Shown: positions 40,762 to 49,086 of the stretch, one piece after another | Numbering within the stretch: the stretch's first letter is position 1 | Layout of the letters: every line of letters starts with the position of its first letter | Assembly: GCF_014654205.1 (NCBI RefSeq) | Contig: NZ_BNAW01000038.1 | Location: 23,689 to 87,688 of the forward strand | DNA length: 64,000 nt | Direction: 5' to 3' | Origin: Amycolatopsis bullii | GTDB lineage: Bacteria; Actinomycetota; Actinomycetes; Mycobacteriales; Pseudonocardiaceae | Notes under the pieces: generated by a model | Seen by the model: only the letters and a program-made list of their open reading frames with translations | What the model was told of the DNA's origin: nothing | Databases searched by the model: none | Position numbers and translations under genes: made by a program

Positions 40762-41406
40762 TCAGGATTCGAGGTAGCGCAGCACCGCGAGCACCCGGCG
40801 GTTGTCCCCTTCGGACGGTGGCAGGCCGAGCTTGCCGAAGATCGACGTCACGTACTTCTCGACCGAGCCGGGCGAGAGGAACAGCCCGGTCGCGATCGCG
40901 GAGTTTGACCGGCCTTCCGCCATCAGGCCCAGCACTTCGCGCTCCCGCGGGGTGAGACCGCCGAGCGCGTCGGTCTGGCGCGTCGCCGAGAACAGCTGGC
41001 TGACGACTTCGGGATCGAGGACCGTTTCGCCGTCCGCGACCCGGCGCAGCGCGTCGAGGAAGTCCGAAACCTCGGCGACGCGGTCCTTGAGCAGGTAGCC
41101 GACGCCGCCCGCGCGGCCGGCCAGCAGCTGGGCCGCGTACTTCGTCTCGACGTACTGGGAGAACAGCAGGATCGCGCAGCCCGGGAGCTCGCGGCGCAGC
41201 GCGATCGCCGCCCGCAGGCCCTCGTCGGTGTGCGTCGGCGGCATCCGGATGTCCACAATGGACACGTCGGGGGCGTGGCCGGTGACCGCCTCGCGCAGGG
41301 CGTCGGCGTCCTTCACCGCGGCGACGACCTCGTGGCCGCGGAAGGTCAGCAGCTCGACGAGACCCTGGCGCAGGATGGTGGAGTCCTCCGCGATGACGAT
41401 CCGCAT
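40762..41406 (-). CDS. NarL/LuxR-type response regulator
   Basis: The 214-residue protein has a receiver domain (residues 1-120: IVIAEDSTILRQGL with acidic Asp8, phosphorylation site Asp52 in SIVDIRMPPT, Lys in LLKDRVA) and a LuxR helix-turn-helix (150-210: LTPREREVLGLMAEGRSNSA, VEKYVTSIFGKLGL). It is encoded 9 nt downstream of a HisKA_3-type sensor kinase on the same strand and is its cognate partner. Targets are unknown; YjbQ follows 16 nt downstream on the same strand and might share the transcript. Confidence 0.94.
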   Translation of the reverse strand: MRIVIAEDSTILRQGLVELLTFRGHEVVAAVKDADALREAVTGHAPDVSIVDIRMPPTHTDEGLRAAIALRRELPGCAILLFSQYVETKYAAQLLAGRAGGVGYLLKDRVAEVSDFLDALRRVADGETVLDPEVVSQLFSATRQTDALGGLTPREREVLGLMAEGRSNSAIATGLFLSPGSVEKYVTSIFGKLGLPPSEGDNRRVLAVLRYLES

Positions 41407-41415
41407 GACGCGACC

Positions 41416-42714
41416 CTAGCGGGGCAGGGGCACCCGCGCGGTCACTTCGGTCGGACCACCCGGCGGGCTGGTGACGGTCAGTTCGCCGTCGACCGTCCGC
41501 AGCCGTTCCGCGACGCCGGCCAGCCCGCCGCCCGGCACGATCCGGGCGCCGCCGGGGCCGCTGTCGCGCACGCGCAGCTGGAGGAGGTCCCGGGTTTCGG
41601 TGACTTCGACGAGTGTCGTCCCGCCGTGCTTGGCGGCGTTCGTGAGCAGCTCGGCGGCGCTGAAGTAGACGATCGTCTCCAGCGAGGGCGGTGGGCGGCG
41701 TGGCAGGTCGACCGCGACCCGCGCGTCGATGCCGGAGGTCGCGACGAGCGTGGCGAGGGCGACGTCGAGGCCCGCGTCCAGGGCGGCCGGGTGGATGCCG
41801 CGGGCGAGGTCGCGCAGCTCGGTGAGGGCCTGCTTGGCGTTCGCGTGCGCGGCGGTGACCAGCTCTTTGACCTGCGGGAGGTCGACGTCGGCCAGTTCGT
41901 CCTTGGCCAGGCCGAGTTTCATGGCCAGCGCGACGAGCTGGGCCTGGGCGCCGTCGTGGAGGTCGCGTTCGATGCGCCGCAGCCGCAGGGCGGCGTCCTC
42001 GACCGCCGTCGCGCGGCTCGCTTCGAGGTCGCGGACGCGTTCGGACAGCTCGCGTTCGCCGAGCAGCCCGACGACCAGCAGCCGGTCGAGGGCGGCGAAG
42101 GCGTGCGTCAGGCGGGGCAGCGCGGCCAGCACGAGCAGCCCGGACGCCGACCAGGCCAGCGCGCCGGCCCAGTTGTCGGCGTGGATGCCGAAGACGGGCA
42201 GCCGGCGTTCGCCCATGGGGAACCAGAAGAAGGAGTAGGGGGTGGCGGCGAAACTGTAGAGGGTCGCGGCGAAGACGGTGAGGACGCCGGCGAAGGTCAG
42301 CGGCAGCCGCAGGAGCAGGTAACCGGCCGCCCGCCAGCCCGCGGGATCGCCGACGCGCGCTCTGAACCAGCTCCACAGCCCGGGCTTGAGTTCGGGCCGC
42401 CGCGGGGCGGGAACGCTGACGCCCAGCAGGCCTTTCGCGAGCCGGCGGTGGGCGGCGCCGAGGCCGCGGGCGTAGAAGACGGCACCGGCGAGGACGAGGA
42501 AGCCCAGCAGCACGGGGGTGAGCCAGAGGCCGAGCACGAGGACGGCCAGGAAGCTGAGCAGCGCGAAGGCGGTGAGCGGGGCGGCGAGCCAGAGCCAGAG
42601 GTACTCGGCCCGGAAGTCCCGCGTGGCGAGGGGGCCGAAGACGCGGCGCAGCGGGTGGGGTGGGGCGAGGGTGGTCACGGGTTCAGTGTTGCCCGGGGCG
42701 GGCGGTGGGCCCAT
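41416..42714 (-). CDS. NarL-type sensor histidine kinase
   Basis: The 432-residue kinase has four to five N-terminal membrane segments (AAPLTAFALLSFLAVLVLGL, TPVLLGFLVLAGAVFYARGL, LLLRLPLTFAGVLTVFAATL and others), a HisKA_3 dimerisation helix with the phospho-accepting His in RIERDLHDGAQAQLVALAMK, and a HATPase domain (ELLTNAAKHGGTT as N box, GGGLAGVAERL as G box). Little of it lies outside the membrane, so it probably senses a membrane or cytosolic signal. The ATG at 42714 follows GGGGGAA; longer readings run through the intergenic repeat element. Confidence 0.9.
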   Translation of the reverse strand: MGPPPAPGNTEPVTTLAPPHPLRRVFGPLATRDFRAEYLWLWLAAPLTAFALLSFLAVLVLGLWLTPVLLGFLVLAGAVFYARGLGAAHRRLAKGLLGVSVPAPRRPELKPGLWSWFRARVGDPAGWRAAGYLLLRLPLTFAGVLTVFAATLYSFAATPYSFFWFPMGERRLPVFGIHADNWAGALAWSASGLLVLAALPRLTHAFAALDRLLVVGLLGERELSERVRDLEASRATAVEDAALRLRRIERDLHDGAQAQLVALAMKLGLAKDELADVDLPQVKELVTAAHANAKQALTELRDLARGIHPAALDAGLDVALATLVATSGIDARVAVDLPRRPPPSLETIVYFSAAELLTNAAKHGGTTLVEVTETRDLLQLRVRDSGPGGARIVPGGGLAGVAERLRTVDGELTVTSPPGGPTEVTARVPLPR

Positions 42715-42879
42715 CCGGTTTTCCCCCGGCTTCGGCCCGGGAAGGCCGGAGGTGCTGCTCGGGGTTGTGACGCGCGGGGTTGTGGCGGGCGGGTCGTGCC
42801 GCTCGGGGTGGTGACGTGCGGGGCCGGGCTGCGAGCCCCCGCATGCAACCCCCGCGCGGGGGCGCCCCCCGAATTCCAC

Positions 42880-43005
42880 GCTACCGGTGGGCACCGACAG
42901 TTTTCGGGGCCCACCGCCGATCCCGGCCGGGTTATCCACAATTCCGGAGGCCGCGGACCGGTTCAGCGGATGGCCGGTGATGACTCATCGGTGCCCACCG
43001 GTAGC
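42880..43005. mobile_element. 126-bp MITE-like element with perfect 18-bp terminal inverted repeats
   Basis: GCTACCGGTGGGCACCGA (42880-42897) and TCGGTGCCCACCGGTAGC (42988-43005) are perfect inverted complements enclosing 90 bp of non-coding sequence. The inside contains TTATCCACA (42932-42940), identical to a consensus DnaA box. No transposase and no clear target-site duplication are visible. The element sits in the 301-bp gap upstream of the histidine kinase; the remainder of that gap (42715-42879) is low-complexity, with imperfect CTCGGGGT(T/G)GTGACG repeats and no gene I can support. Confidence 0.6.
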
Positions 43006-43015
43006 AGCACTCGGG

Positions 43016-43216
43016 TCAGGGCGTGTCCGGGTCGTCCTCCCGGGCCCGTTGCGCGGCTTCCCGCATCTCGATCACGTCGGTGAGCCACTCGCCCGTCTCC
43101 CGCGCGATGTCGCGGATCGCGCCCGTGACGATGCTCGCTATGTTGCCGACGTGCGTCGCCGCTGATTCGGTGATCACCTGCAGGGTGTCCTTCTCGCGTT
43201 CGAACTGGCCCACCAT
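43016..43216 (-). CDS. Short helical protein of unknown function
   Basis: The 66-residue protein (MVGQFEREKDTLQVITESAA at the start) is predicted to be almost entirely alpha-helical and acidic, with hydrophobic faces (HVGNIASIVTGAIRDIARE). It lies 7 nt downstream of the desaturase gene on the same strand, so it is the last gene of the ferredoxin-reductase/desaturase operon. I recognise no family. Co-transcription suggests a role with the desaturase, for example as a membrane-associated accessory, but this is only positional. Confidence 0.7.
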   Translation of the reverse strand: MVGQFEREKDTLQVITESAATHVGNIASIVTGAIRDIARETGEWLTDVIEMREAAQRAREDDPDTP

Positions 43217-43223
43217 GTCACCC

Positions 43224-44330
43224 TCACGCTGCTCGGAGCTGCCGGTCGGGTTCCACGGTAGCCGGGGACTGCGGGGCGGGCAGGGCCAGCTTCACGATCT
43301 TCTTCGCCACCGACCAGAGCTGCTTGCGCAGCGGCCCGGTGTGGTACGGCAGCCCGTACTTCTCGCAGATCTCGCGCACCTCGCCGGCAATCTGCGGGTA
43401 CCGGCGCGCCGGGATGTCCGGGAACAGGTGGTGCTCGATCTGGTGGGACAGGTTGCCGCTCAGGATGTGGAACAGGGGACCGCCGGTGATGTTCGCCGAG
43501 CCCAGGATCTGGCGCAGGTACCACTGGCCGCGCGACTCCGACTCCGTCTCCTCTTCCGTGAAGCTCTCGACGTCCGCCGGGAAGTGGCCGCAAAAGATGA
43601 TCGCGAACGCCCACAGGTTGCGGGTCAGGTTCGCCGTCGCGTTGCCGAGGAACGTCAGCGGGGCCAGCGGGCCGGTCAGCAGCGGGAACAGGACGTAGTC
43701 CTTGCCGATCTGCCGGGAGGCCTTGCGTACGATGCGGCGCAGCACCGGCACGTTGTCGGCCCAGCTGCGGGAACCCTTGACGACGTTCTCGACCTCGAGG
43801 TCGTGCAGCATGACGCCCCACTGGAAGAAGATCGCCAGCAGCGTCGCGTACACCGGGTTGCCCAGGTAGTACGGGTGCCACTTCTGGGCGGTGTCCATCC
43901 GCAGGATGCCGTAGCCGACGTCGCGGTCCTTGTCGACGATGTTCGTGTACGTGTGGTGGATGTAGTTGTGCGAGTGCCGCCAGTTCTCCGCGGGCGCCAC
44001 CGTGTCCCACTCGAACCGCTGCGAGCTCAGCGCCGGGTCGCGCGTCCAGTCGTACTGGCCGTGCATGACGTTGTGGCCGATCTCCATGTTGTCGAGGATC
44101 TTGGCCAGCGAGAGCGCGCCGACGCCGGCCAGCCACGCCGGCGGGAAGAACCCGGCGAACAGCAGCGCCCGCCCGGCGACCTCCAGGCCGCGCTGGGTCT
44201 TGATGATGTCGTGGATGTAGTCGACGTCCTCCTGGCCGAGGTCGTCGACGATCCGCTGCCGCAGCGCGTCGAGCTCGCGGCCGAACTCCTCGACCTGTTC
44301 CGGGGTCAGGCGGTCCTGCAGACCGGTCAT
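43224..44330 (-). CDS. Membrane fatty-acid desaturase (acyl-CoA/acyl-lipid, DesA3/DesB-like)
   Basis: This 368-residue di-iron desaturase has the three His boxes: EIGHNVMHGQYDW, RHSHNYIHHTYTN and HQIEHHLFPDIPA. Membrane segments lie between the first and second boxes (ALLFAGFFPPAWLAGVGA; FFQWGVMLHD). It should introduce a delta-9-type double bond into fatty acyl chains at the membrane, using O2 and electrons delivered by the oxidoreductase encoded 11 nt upstream. The pair parallels mycobacterial Rv3229c/Rv3230c and Pseudomonas DesB/DesC. Start is the ATG at 44330. A FabR-type regulator gene is divergent to the operon. Confidence 0.93.
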   Translation of the reverse strand: MTGLQDRLTPEQVEEFGRELDALRQRIVDDLGQEDVDYIHDIIKTQRGLEVAGRALLFAGFFPPAWLAGVGALSLAKILDNMEIGHNVMHGQYDWTRDPALSSQRFEWDTVAPAENWRHSHNYIHHTYTNIVDKDRDVGYGILRMDTAQKWHPYYLGNPVYATLLAIFFQWGVMLHDLEVENVVKGSRSWADNVPVLRRIVRKASRQIGKDYVLFPLLTGPLAPLTFLGNATANLTRNLWAFAIIFCGHFPADVESFTEEETESESRGQWYLRQILGSANITGGPLFHILSGNLSHQIEHHLFPDIPARRYPQIAGEVREICEKYGLPYHTGPLRKQLWSVAKKIVKLALPAPQSPATVEPDRQLRAA

Positions 44331-44341
44331 GGTGAAACTCC

Positions 44342-45400
44342 CTACGCGTCGATCTCGACGTCCCCGACCGGGACGGAGATGCAGAGCTGGATTTCTTCGT
44401 CTTCGTCGCCGGAAACCTCACCGGTCCGCGCGTTGCGGACGCGGCCGGCGGTCTTCAGCTGGGTGCAGGAGAAGCAGATGCCCATCCGGCAGCCGTGCTC
44501 CGGTGACAGCCCGGCTTCCTCGGCCTGCTCCAGCAACGGTTTCCCCGAGTTGGCGCATTCGCGGCCACTGCGCTTGAACCGCACCCGGCCTTCGGCGTCC
44601 GCGGTGTCGAAGGTCAGCGCCGGCGGCGTGAACTCTTCGGTGTGCACGCGTTCACCGAGCTCCGCCCGGACGGCGTCCATCAGCGGCTTCGGGCCGCAGA
44701 CGAACGTCTCCGCGTCGCGGAACCGCGGCTCGACGTGCTCGGCCGAGAAGAATCCGGTGAGGTCGCCGCCGGGGGTGTGGGTGTAGGCGTGCACGACCCG
44801 CAGGCCGGGGTGCCGGGCGGCGAGCTCGGCCAGTTCGGTGCGGTACAGCACGTCGGCCGGGCCGTTCGAGTAGTGCAGGAACACGATCTCGCCCGGGTGG
44901 CCCTCCGCGACCAGGGTGCGGGCCATCGCGAGCACCGGCGTGATGCCGCTGCCGCCGCTGATCAGCAGCACGCGGTCCGGGCGCGCCACGGGCAGCGTGA
45001 ACGCGCCGTCCGGAGTGGACAGATTGACCACCGAGCCGACGCCGATCGCGCGGTTCAGGTGCCCGGAAACCAGGCCCTGCTCCTTGACCGTGAACTCCAG
45101 TTCGCGGTCGTACTGCGAACCGCACGGCGAATAGCAGCGCGTGCGCCGGACGCCGTCGATCTCGACCTGCATGCGGACGTACTGGCCGGCGGTGAAGCCG
45201 GGCCACGCGCGGCTGGGCCGGACGGTGAGGGTGACGGTGTCCGGCGTCTGCTTGCGCACCGCCGTGACCAGCCCGCGGATCTCGCGGCGGACCAGCATCG
45301 GGTCGACGAGCTCCAGGTACCGGTCCATCCCGTGCGGCGTCAGCAGCGCCTCGGCCAGCGAGGCGAGGCCGCGCACCCGCCGGGGGATGAGCGCCGTCAT
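44342..45400 (-). CDS. Ferredoxin reductase with 2Fe-2S domain (desaturase electron donor)
   Basis: The 352-residue protein has an FAD domain (RCYSPCGSQYDRELEF), an NAD(P)H domain (LLISGGSGITPVLAMARTL; FVCGPKPLMDAV) and a C-terminal plant-type 2Fe-2S ferredoxin domain with Cys ligands in HGCRMGICFSCTQL and QLCISV. It passes electrons from NADPH to the desaturase encoded next. The ATG at 45400 is preceded by GGAGG. The operon promoter lies in the 94-bp gap to the divergent TetR gene, which carries three regularly spaced AGTGNAC half-sites. Confidence 0.92.
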   Translation of the reverse strand: MTALIPRRVRGLASLAEALLTPHGMDRYLELVDPMLVRREIRGLVTAVRKQTPDTVTLTVRPSRAWPGFTAGQYVRMQVEIDGVRRTRCYSPCGSQYDRELEFTVKEQGLVSGHLNRAIGVGSVVNLSTPDGAFTLPVARPDRVLLISGGSGITPVLAMARTLVAEGHPGEIVFLHYSNGPADVLYRTELAELAARHPGLRVVHAYTHTPGGDLTGFFSAEHVEPRFRDAETFVCGPKPLMDAVRAELGERVHTEEFTPPALTFDTADAEGRVRFKRSGRECANSGKPLLEQAEEAGLSPEHGCRMGICFSCTQLKTAGRVRNARTGEVSGDEDEEIQLCISVPVGDVEIDA

Positions 45401-45420
45401 CTCCGAACCTCCTCGGTTAC

Positions 45421-45449
45421 AGTGAACGACTGTACACTCAATAGTGCAC
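45421..45449. promoter_or_regulatory. FabR/DesT-like operator with three AGTGNAC half-sites
   Basis: AGTGAAC (45421), GTACACT (45432, an inverted AGTGTAC) and AGTGCAC (45443) begin exactly 11 bp apart, so two palindromes share the central half-site: AGTGAACGACTGTACACT and GTACACT-N4-AGTGCAC. The layout lies in the 94-bp gap between the desaturase-operon start (45400) and the TetR gene start (45495). It resembles the palindromes bound by FabR and DesT as I recall them. The role is inferred. Confidence 0.65.
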
Positions 45450-45494
45450 TGCAGGAGTGGACAGCCTGTCAACGCGAGACCCCGAGGATGTGAC

Positions 45495-46154
45495 GTGAGC
45501 AACGCGGTGGACACCCGTACGCTGGAAGATGTGTCCGAACCACTGACGCCGGTGAGCCGCCAGGAGCGCAAACTGCGCACCCGCCAGGCGTTGCTGGACA
45601 CCGCACTGGAGCTGCTGGCCGACCGCCCGTTCGCCACGCTCTCCCTGCGCGAAGTCGCGAAGGGCGCCGGCATCGTCCCGACGGCCTTCTACCGGCACTT
45701 CGCCACGATGGAGGACCTCGGCGTCGCCCTCGTCGAAGAGGCGACGCGCACGCTGCGCGGCATGATGCGCTCCGCCCGCACGGATCCGGACACCTACCAG
45801 GGGATGATCAGCGCCTCGGTGGCCACGGTGCACCAATTCGTCCGGGCGCACGAGGACCATTTCCGGTTCCTCACCCGCGAGCGGTACGCCGGCGGCCCGC
45901 TCGCCCAGGCGATCGGCGTCGAACTGCGGATGTTTTCCGGCGACCTCGCGATCGACCTCGCGCGGTTCGCGCCGCTGCGGTCGTGGAGCACCGAAGACCT
46001 GCACATGCTGGCCGACTTGATCGTTTCCGTGATGCTGACGACCATTGTCGAACTGCTGGAAGCCCGCCCAGGTGAAGACGCGAAAATCACCGGAACGGCG
46101 GAAAAACGGCTGCGGCTGGTCCTGCTCGGCGTCCCGCACTGGAAAACGACCTGA
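45495..46154 (+). CDS. TetR-family regulator, FabR/DesT-like
   Basis: The 219-residue protein has an N-terminal TetR helix-turn-helix at about residues 30-75 (FATLSLREVAKGAGIVPTAF, YRHFATMEDLGVALVEE), very close to the sequence of E. coli FabR, the repressor of unsaturated fatty-acid synthesis; the C-terminal helical ligand domain follows. FabR and Pseudomonas DesT sense acyl-CoA or acyl-ACP saturation. Here it is divergent from a desaturase operon with the expected type of operator in between, so control of membrane fluidity is the natural role. The GTG at 45495 is preceded by GAGGA; a GTG at 45531 is an alternative. Confidence 0.9.
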   Translation: MSNAVDTRTLEDVSEPLTPVSRQERKLRTRQALLDTALELLADRPFATLSLREVAKGAGIVPTAFYRHFATMEDLGVALVEEATRTLRGMMRSARTDPDTYQGMISASVATVHQFVRAHEDHFRFLTRERYAGGPLAQAIGVELRMFSGDLAIDLARFAPLRSWSTEDLHMLADLIVSVMLTTIVELLEARPGEDAKITGTAEKRLRLVLLGVPHWKTT

Positions 46155-46277
46155 ACGTTTCCTCGACGGCGCTCGTATTTCCCGGCACAACCGGCAGACT
46201 TGCGACCCAGGTCACTGGGGACTGCCGGTCCGGCGTGGTACAACCCTCGGATCGTGCCTCGCCGATGAGGAGGTCGT

Positions 46278-47390
46278 GTGACGGACAGCGAACAGAGTCA
46301 GCAGCTCACCGTGGGTGTGGTGGCCGAATCACGCCCCGGGGAGCGGCGGGTCGCCCTGGTGCCCAAGCTCGTCGGGCGGCTCGCGCAGCGCGGGCTGCGC
46401 GTGGTCGTCGAGCCGGGCGCCGGATCCGGCGCGCACCTGAGTGACGACGCGTACACCCAAGCCGGCGCCGAACTCGGCGACGCCTGGGGCGCGCCGATCG
46501 TCGTGAAGGTCAACCCGCCATCGCCGGAGGAGGTCGCGAAGCTGAGCCGGGGTGCCGTGCTCGTCGGGTTCCTCGATCCGCGCGGCAACCCGGAGGGGCT
46601 CGCGAAGCTCGAAGAAGATGGGTTACGCGCCTTCGCGATGGAGGCGATCCCGCGGATTTCCCGCGCGCAGGCGATGGACGCGCTGTCGTCACAGGCCAGC
46701 ATCGGCGGCTACCGCGCGGTGCTGCTCGCCGCGCAGAAGCTCCCGCGGTTCTTCCCGATGCTCACCACCGCGGCGGGCACCGTCCCGCCGGCCAAGGTGC
46801 TGGTGCTCGGCGCCGGTGTCGCCGGCCTGCAGGCACTGGCCACGGCGAAACGGCTCGGCGCGCAGACCACCGGCTACGACGTCCGCCCGGAGGTCGCCGA
46901 GCAGGTCAAGTCGCTCGGCGCGCAGTTCCTCGACCTCGGCATCGAGGCGGTCGGCGAAGGCGGGTACGCCCGCGAGCTGACGCCGGAAGAGCGCGAGGAG
47001 CAGCAGCGGCGCCTCACCGAAGCCATCACGAAGTTCGACGTCGTGATCACCACCGCGCTGGTCCCGGGCCGCAAGGCGCCGACGCTGGTCACTGCGGACG
47101 CGGTGAAGGGCATGCCCGCTGGGTCGGTCGTCGTCGACCTCGCCGGCGAGACCGGCGGCAACTGCGAGCTGACCAAGCCGGGCGAGGACGTCGTGGAGCA
47201 CGACGTCACCATCTCGTCCCCGCTGAACCTGCCCGCCGAAATGCCTTCGCACGCCAGCGAGCTGTACGCGCGCAACGTCGTCGAGCTCCTGGAGCTGCTC
47301 GTGACGAAGGAAGGCGCGCTGGAGCTGAACTTCGAAGACGAGATCGTCGCCGGTGCCTGCGTGGCCGGGCGCGAAGGGAGCCCGGCATGA
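46278..47390 (+). CDS. pntAA: NAD(P) transhydrogenase alpha subunit, part 1
   Basis: The 370-residue soluble subunit (domain I) binds NAD(H): it contains the alanine-dehydrogenase-like N-terminal fold, RAQAMDALSSQASIGGYRAV and the Rossmann motif VLVLGAGVAGLQALATAKRLG, and EIVAGACV at its end. Together with PntAB and PntB it forms the proton-translocating transhydrogenase that makes NADPH from NADH. The GTG at 46278 follows GAGGAGG. Its ATGA overlap with pntAB shows translational coupling, the first of three such overlaps in the operon. A split alpha subunit is usual in actinobacteria. Confidence 0.95.
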   Translation: MTDSEQSQQLTVGVVAESRPGERRVALVPKLVGRLAQRGLRVVVEPGAGSGAHLSDDAYTQAGAELGDAWGAPIVVKVNPPSPEEVAKLSRGAVLVGFLDPRGNPEGLAKLEEDGLRAFAMEAIPRISRAQAMDALSSQASIGGYRAVLLAAQKLPRFFPMLTTAAGTVPPAKVLVLGAGVAGLQALATAKRLGAQTTGYDVRPEVAEQVKSLGAQFLDLGIEAVGEGGYARELTPEEREEQQRRLTEAITKFDVVITTALVPGRKAPTLVTADAVKGMPAGSVVVDLAGETGGNCELTKPGEDVVEHDVTISSPLNLPAEMPSHASELYARNVVELLELLVTKEGALELNFEDEIVAGACVAGREGSPA

Positions 47391-47701
47391 GTCCCCTGGT
47401 GCAGAACCTCGCGGTGCTGGTGCTCGCCGGGTTCGTCGGCTTCGCCGTCATCTCGAAGGTGCCCAACACGCTGCACACGCCGCTGATGTCGGGCACCAAC
47501 GCCATCCACGGCATCGTGCTGCTGGGCGGGCTGGTCGTGCTCGGCCTCGGCGTCGACGGCGTGTTCAACAAGATCCTGCTGGTGATCGCGATCGCCTTCG
47601 GCACGATCAACGTCGTCGGCGGGTTCCTGGTCACCGACCGGATGCTGTCGATGTTCAAGGCCAAGAAGCCCGCCCCGGCCGACGAGGAGGACGCGAAGTG
47701 A
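47387..47701 (+). CDS. pntAB: NAD(P) transhydrogenase alpha subunit, part 2
   Basis: This 104-residue subunit contributes three membrane helices (LAVLVLAGFVGFAVI; IVLLGGLVVLGLGVDGV; ILLVIAIAFGTINVVGGFLV) to the proton channel. PNTLHTPLMSGTNAIHGIVL is the family signature. The ATG overlaps the pntAA stop, and its stop overlaps the GTG of pntB, so the subunits are made in step. Located in the membrane. Confidence 0.95.
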   Translation: MSPLVQNLAVLVLAGFVGFAVISKVPNTLHTPLMSGTNAIHGIVLLGGLVVLGLGVDGVFNKILLVIAIAFGTINVVGGFLVTDRMLSMFKAKKPAPADEEDAK

Positions 47702-49086
47702 CCGACTTCATCGCGATCCTCTACATCATCGCGTTCGCCCTCTTCATCTACGGCCTGATGGGCCTGACCGGCCCGCGCACCGCGGTCCGCGGCAACTGGA
47801 TCGCCGCGGTCGGCATGGGCATCGCCGTGATCGCGACGCTGCTCACCCCGGGGATGGGCAACTGGGTGCTCATCGCCCTCGGCGTCGGGATCGGCGTGGT
47901 CGTCGGCGTCCCGTCGGCGCGCAAGGTCAAGATGACGGCGATGCCGCAGATGGTGGCGCTGTTCAACGGCGTCGGCGGCGGCGCGGTCGCGCTCATCGCG
48001 TGGGTGGAGTTCAACTCCACCGACGGCTACGCGCACGAACCGGCGTACATCGCGATCGCGTCGCTGTTCGCCGCCATCATCGGGTCGATCTCCTTCTGGG
48101 GCTCGAACGTCGCCTTCGGCAAGCTCCAGGAGCTGATCAGCGGCCGCCCGATCACCCTCGGCAAGCTCCAGCAGCCGGTCAACCTGCTGCTCCTGGCCAT
48201 CGCGGTCGTGTGCGCGGTGCTCATCATCGCGGGCAACGACAACGAGCTGCTGATCATCGGGCTGCTGGTCGCGGCGGGCATCCTCGGGCTCACGGTCGTG
48301 CTGCCGATCGGCGGCGCGGACATGCCCGTCGTGATCTCGCTGCTCAACGCCTTCACCGGGCTCTCGGCCGCGGCGATGGGCCTGGCGCTGGACAACACGG
48401 CGCTGATCGTGGCCGGCATGATCGTCGGCGCGTCCGGCTCGATCCTGACCAACCTGATGGCCAAGGCGATGAACCGGTCCATCCCGGCGATCGTCGCGGG
48501 CGGCTTCGGCGGCGGCCCGGCGGTGGCGGCCGGCGGCGGGGAGAAGGAAGCGCGCCCGGTGCGTTCGACCAGCGCGGCCGACACCGCGATCCAGATGGCG
48601 TACGCCAGCAAGGTCGTCGTCGTGCCGGGGTACGGCATGGCCGTGGCGCAGGCTCAGCACACCGTCCGCGAGATGGCGAAGCTGCTGGAGAAGAAGGGCA
48701 TCCAGGTCGCGTACGCGATCCACCCGGTCGCCGGCCGGATGCCCGGGCACATGAACGTGCTGCTCGCCGAGGCCGACGTGCCCTACGAGCAGCTCAAGGA
48801 GATGGACGAGATCAACTCCGAGTTCGCCCAGACCGACGTCGCGCTGGTGATCGGCGCGAACGACGTCACGAACCCGGCCGCGCAGACCGACCCGAGCTCG
48901 CCGATCTACGGGATGCCGATCCTCAAGGTCAACGAGAGCCGGTCCGTGATCGTCTTGAAACGCGGGATGGCCTCCGGGTTCGCCGGCATCGACAACGACC
49001 TGTTCTACGATCCGAAGACCAGCATGCTCTTCGGGGACGCCAAGTCGTCGGTGGGCGAGATCGTGGAGGAACTCAAGGCGCTATGA
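47698..49086 (+). CDS. pntB: NAD(P) transhydrogenase beta subunit
   Basis: The 462-residue protein has eight to nine membrane helices (residues 1-260, including MPQMVALFNGVGGGAVALIA) and a soluble NADP(H)-binding domain III at the C-terminus (VVVPGYGMAVAQAQHTVREM; AYAIHPVAGRMPGHMNVLLA; LVIGANDVTNPAAQTDPSSP). The GTG start at 47698 overlaps the pntAB stop. The gene is followed by an ATGA overlap with a lipoate-ligase-like gene, an unusual fourth member of the operon. Confidence 0.95.
   Translation: MTDFIAILYIIAFALFIYGLMGLTGPRTAVRGNWIAAVGMGIAVIATLLTPGMGNWVLIALGVGIGVVVGVPSARKVKMTAMPQMVALFNGVGGGAVALIAWVEFNSTDGYAHEPAYIAIASLFAAIIGSISFWGSNVAFGKLQELISGRPITLGKLQQPVNLLLLAIAVVCAVLIIAGNDNELLIIGLLVAAGILGLTVVLPIGGADMPVVISLLNAFTGLSAAAMGLALDNTALIVAGMIVGASGSILTNLMAKAMNRSIPAIVAGGFGGGPAVAAGGGEKEARPVRSTSAADTAIQMAYASKVVVVPGYGMAVAQAQHTVREMAKLLEKKGIQVAYAIHPVAGRMPGHMNVLLAEADVPYEQLKEMDEINSEFAQTDVALVIGANDVTNPAAQTDPSSPIYGMPILKVNESRSVIVLKRGMASGFAGIDNDLFYDPKTSMLFGDAKSSVGEIVEELKAL

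Noticed and set aside
42932..42940. TTATCCACA as part of a replication origin.
   Set aside because: Single box, no cluster, no dnaA/dnaN/gyrB nearby and no AT-rich unwinding element.
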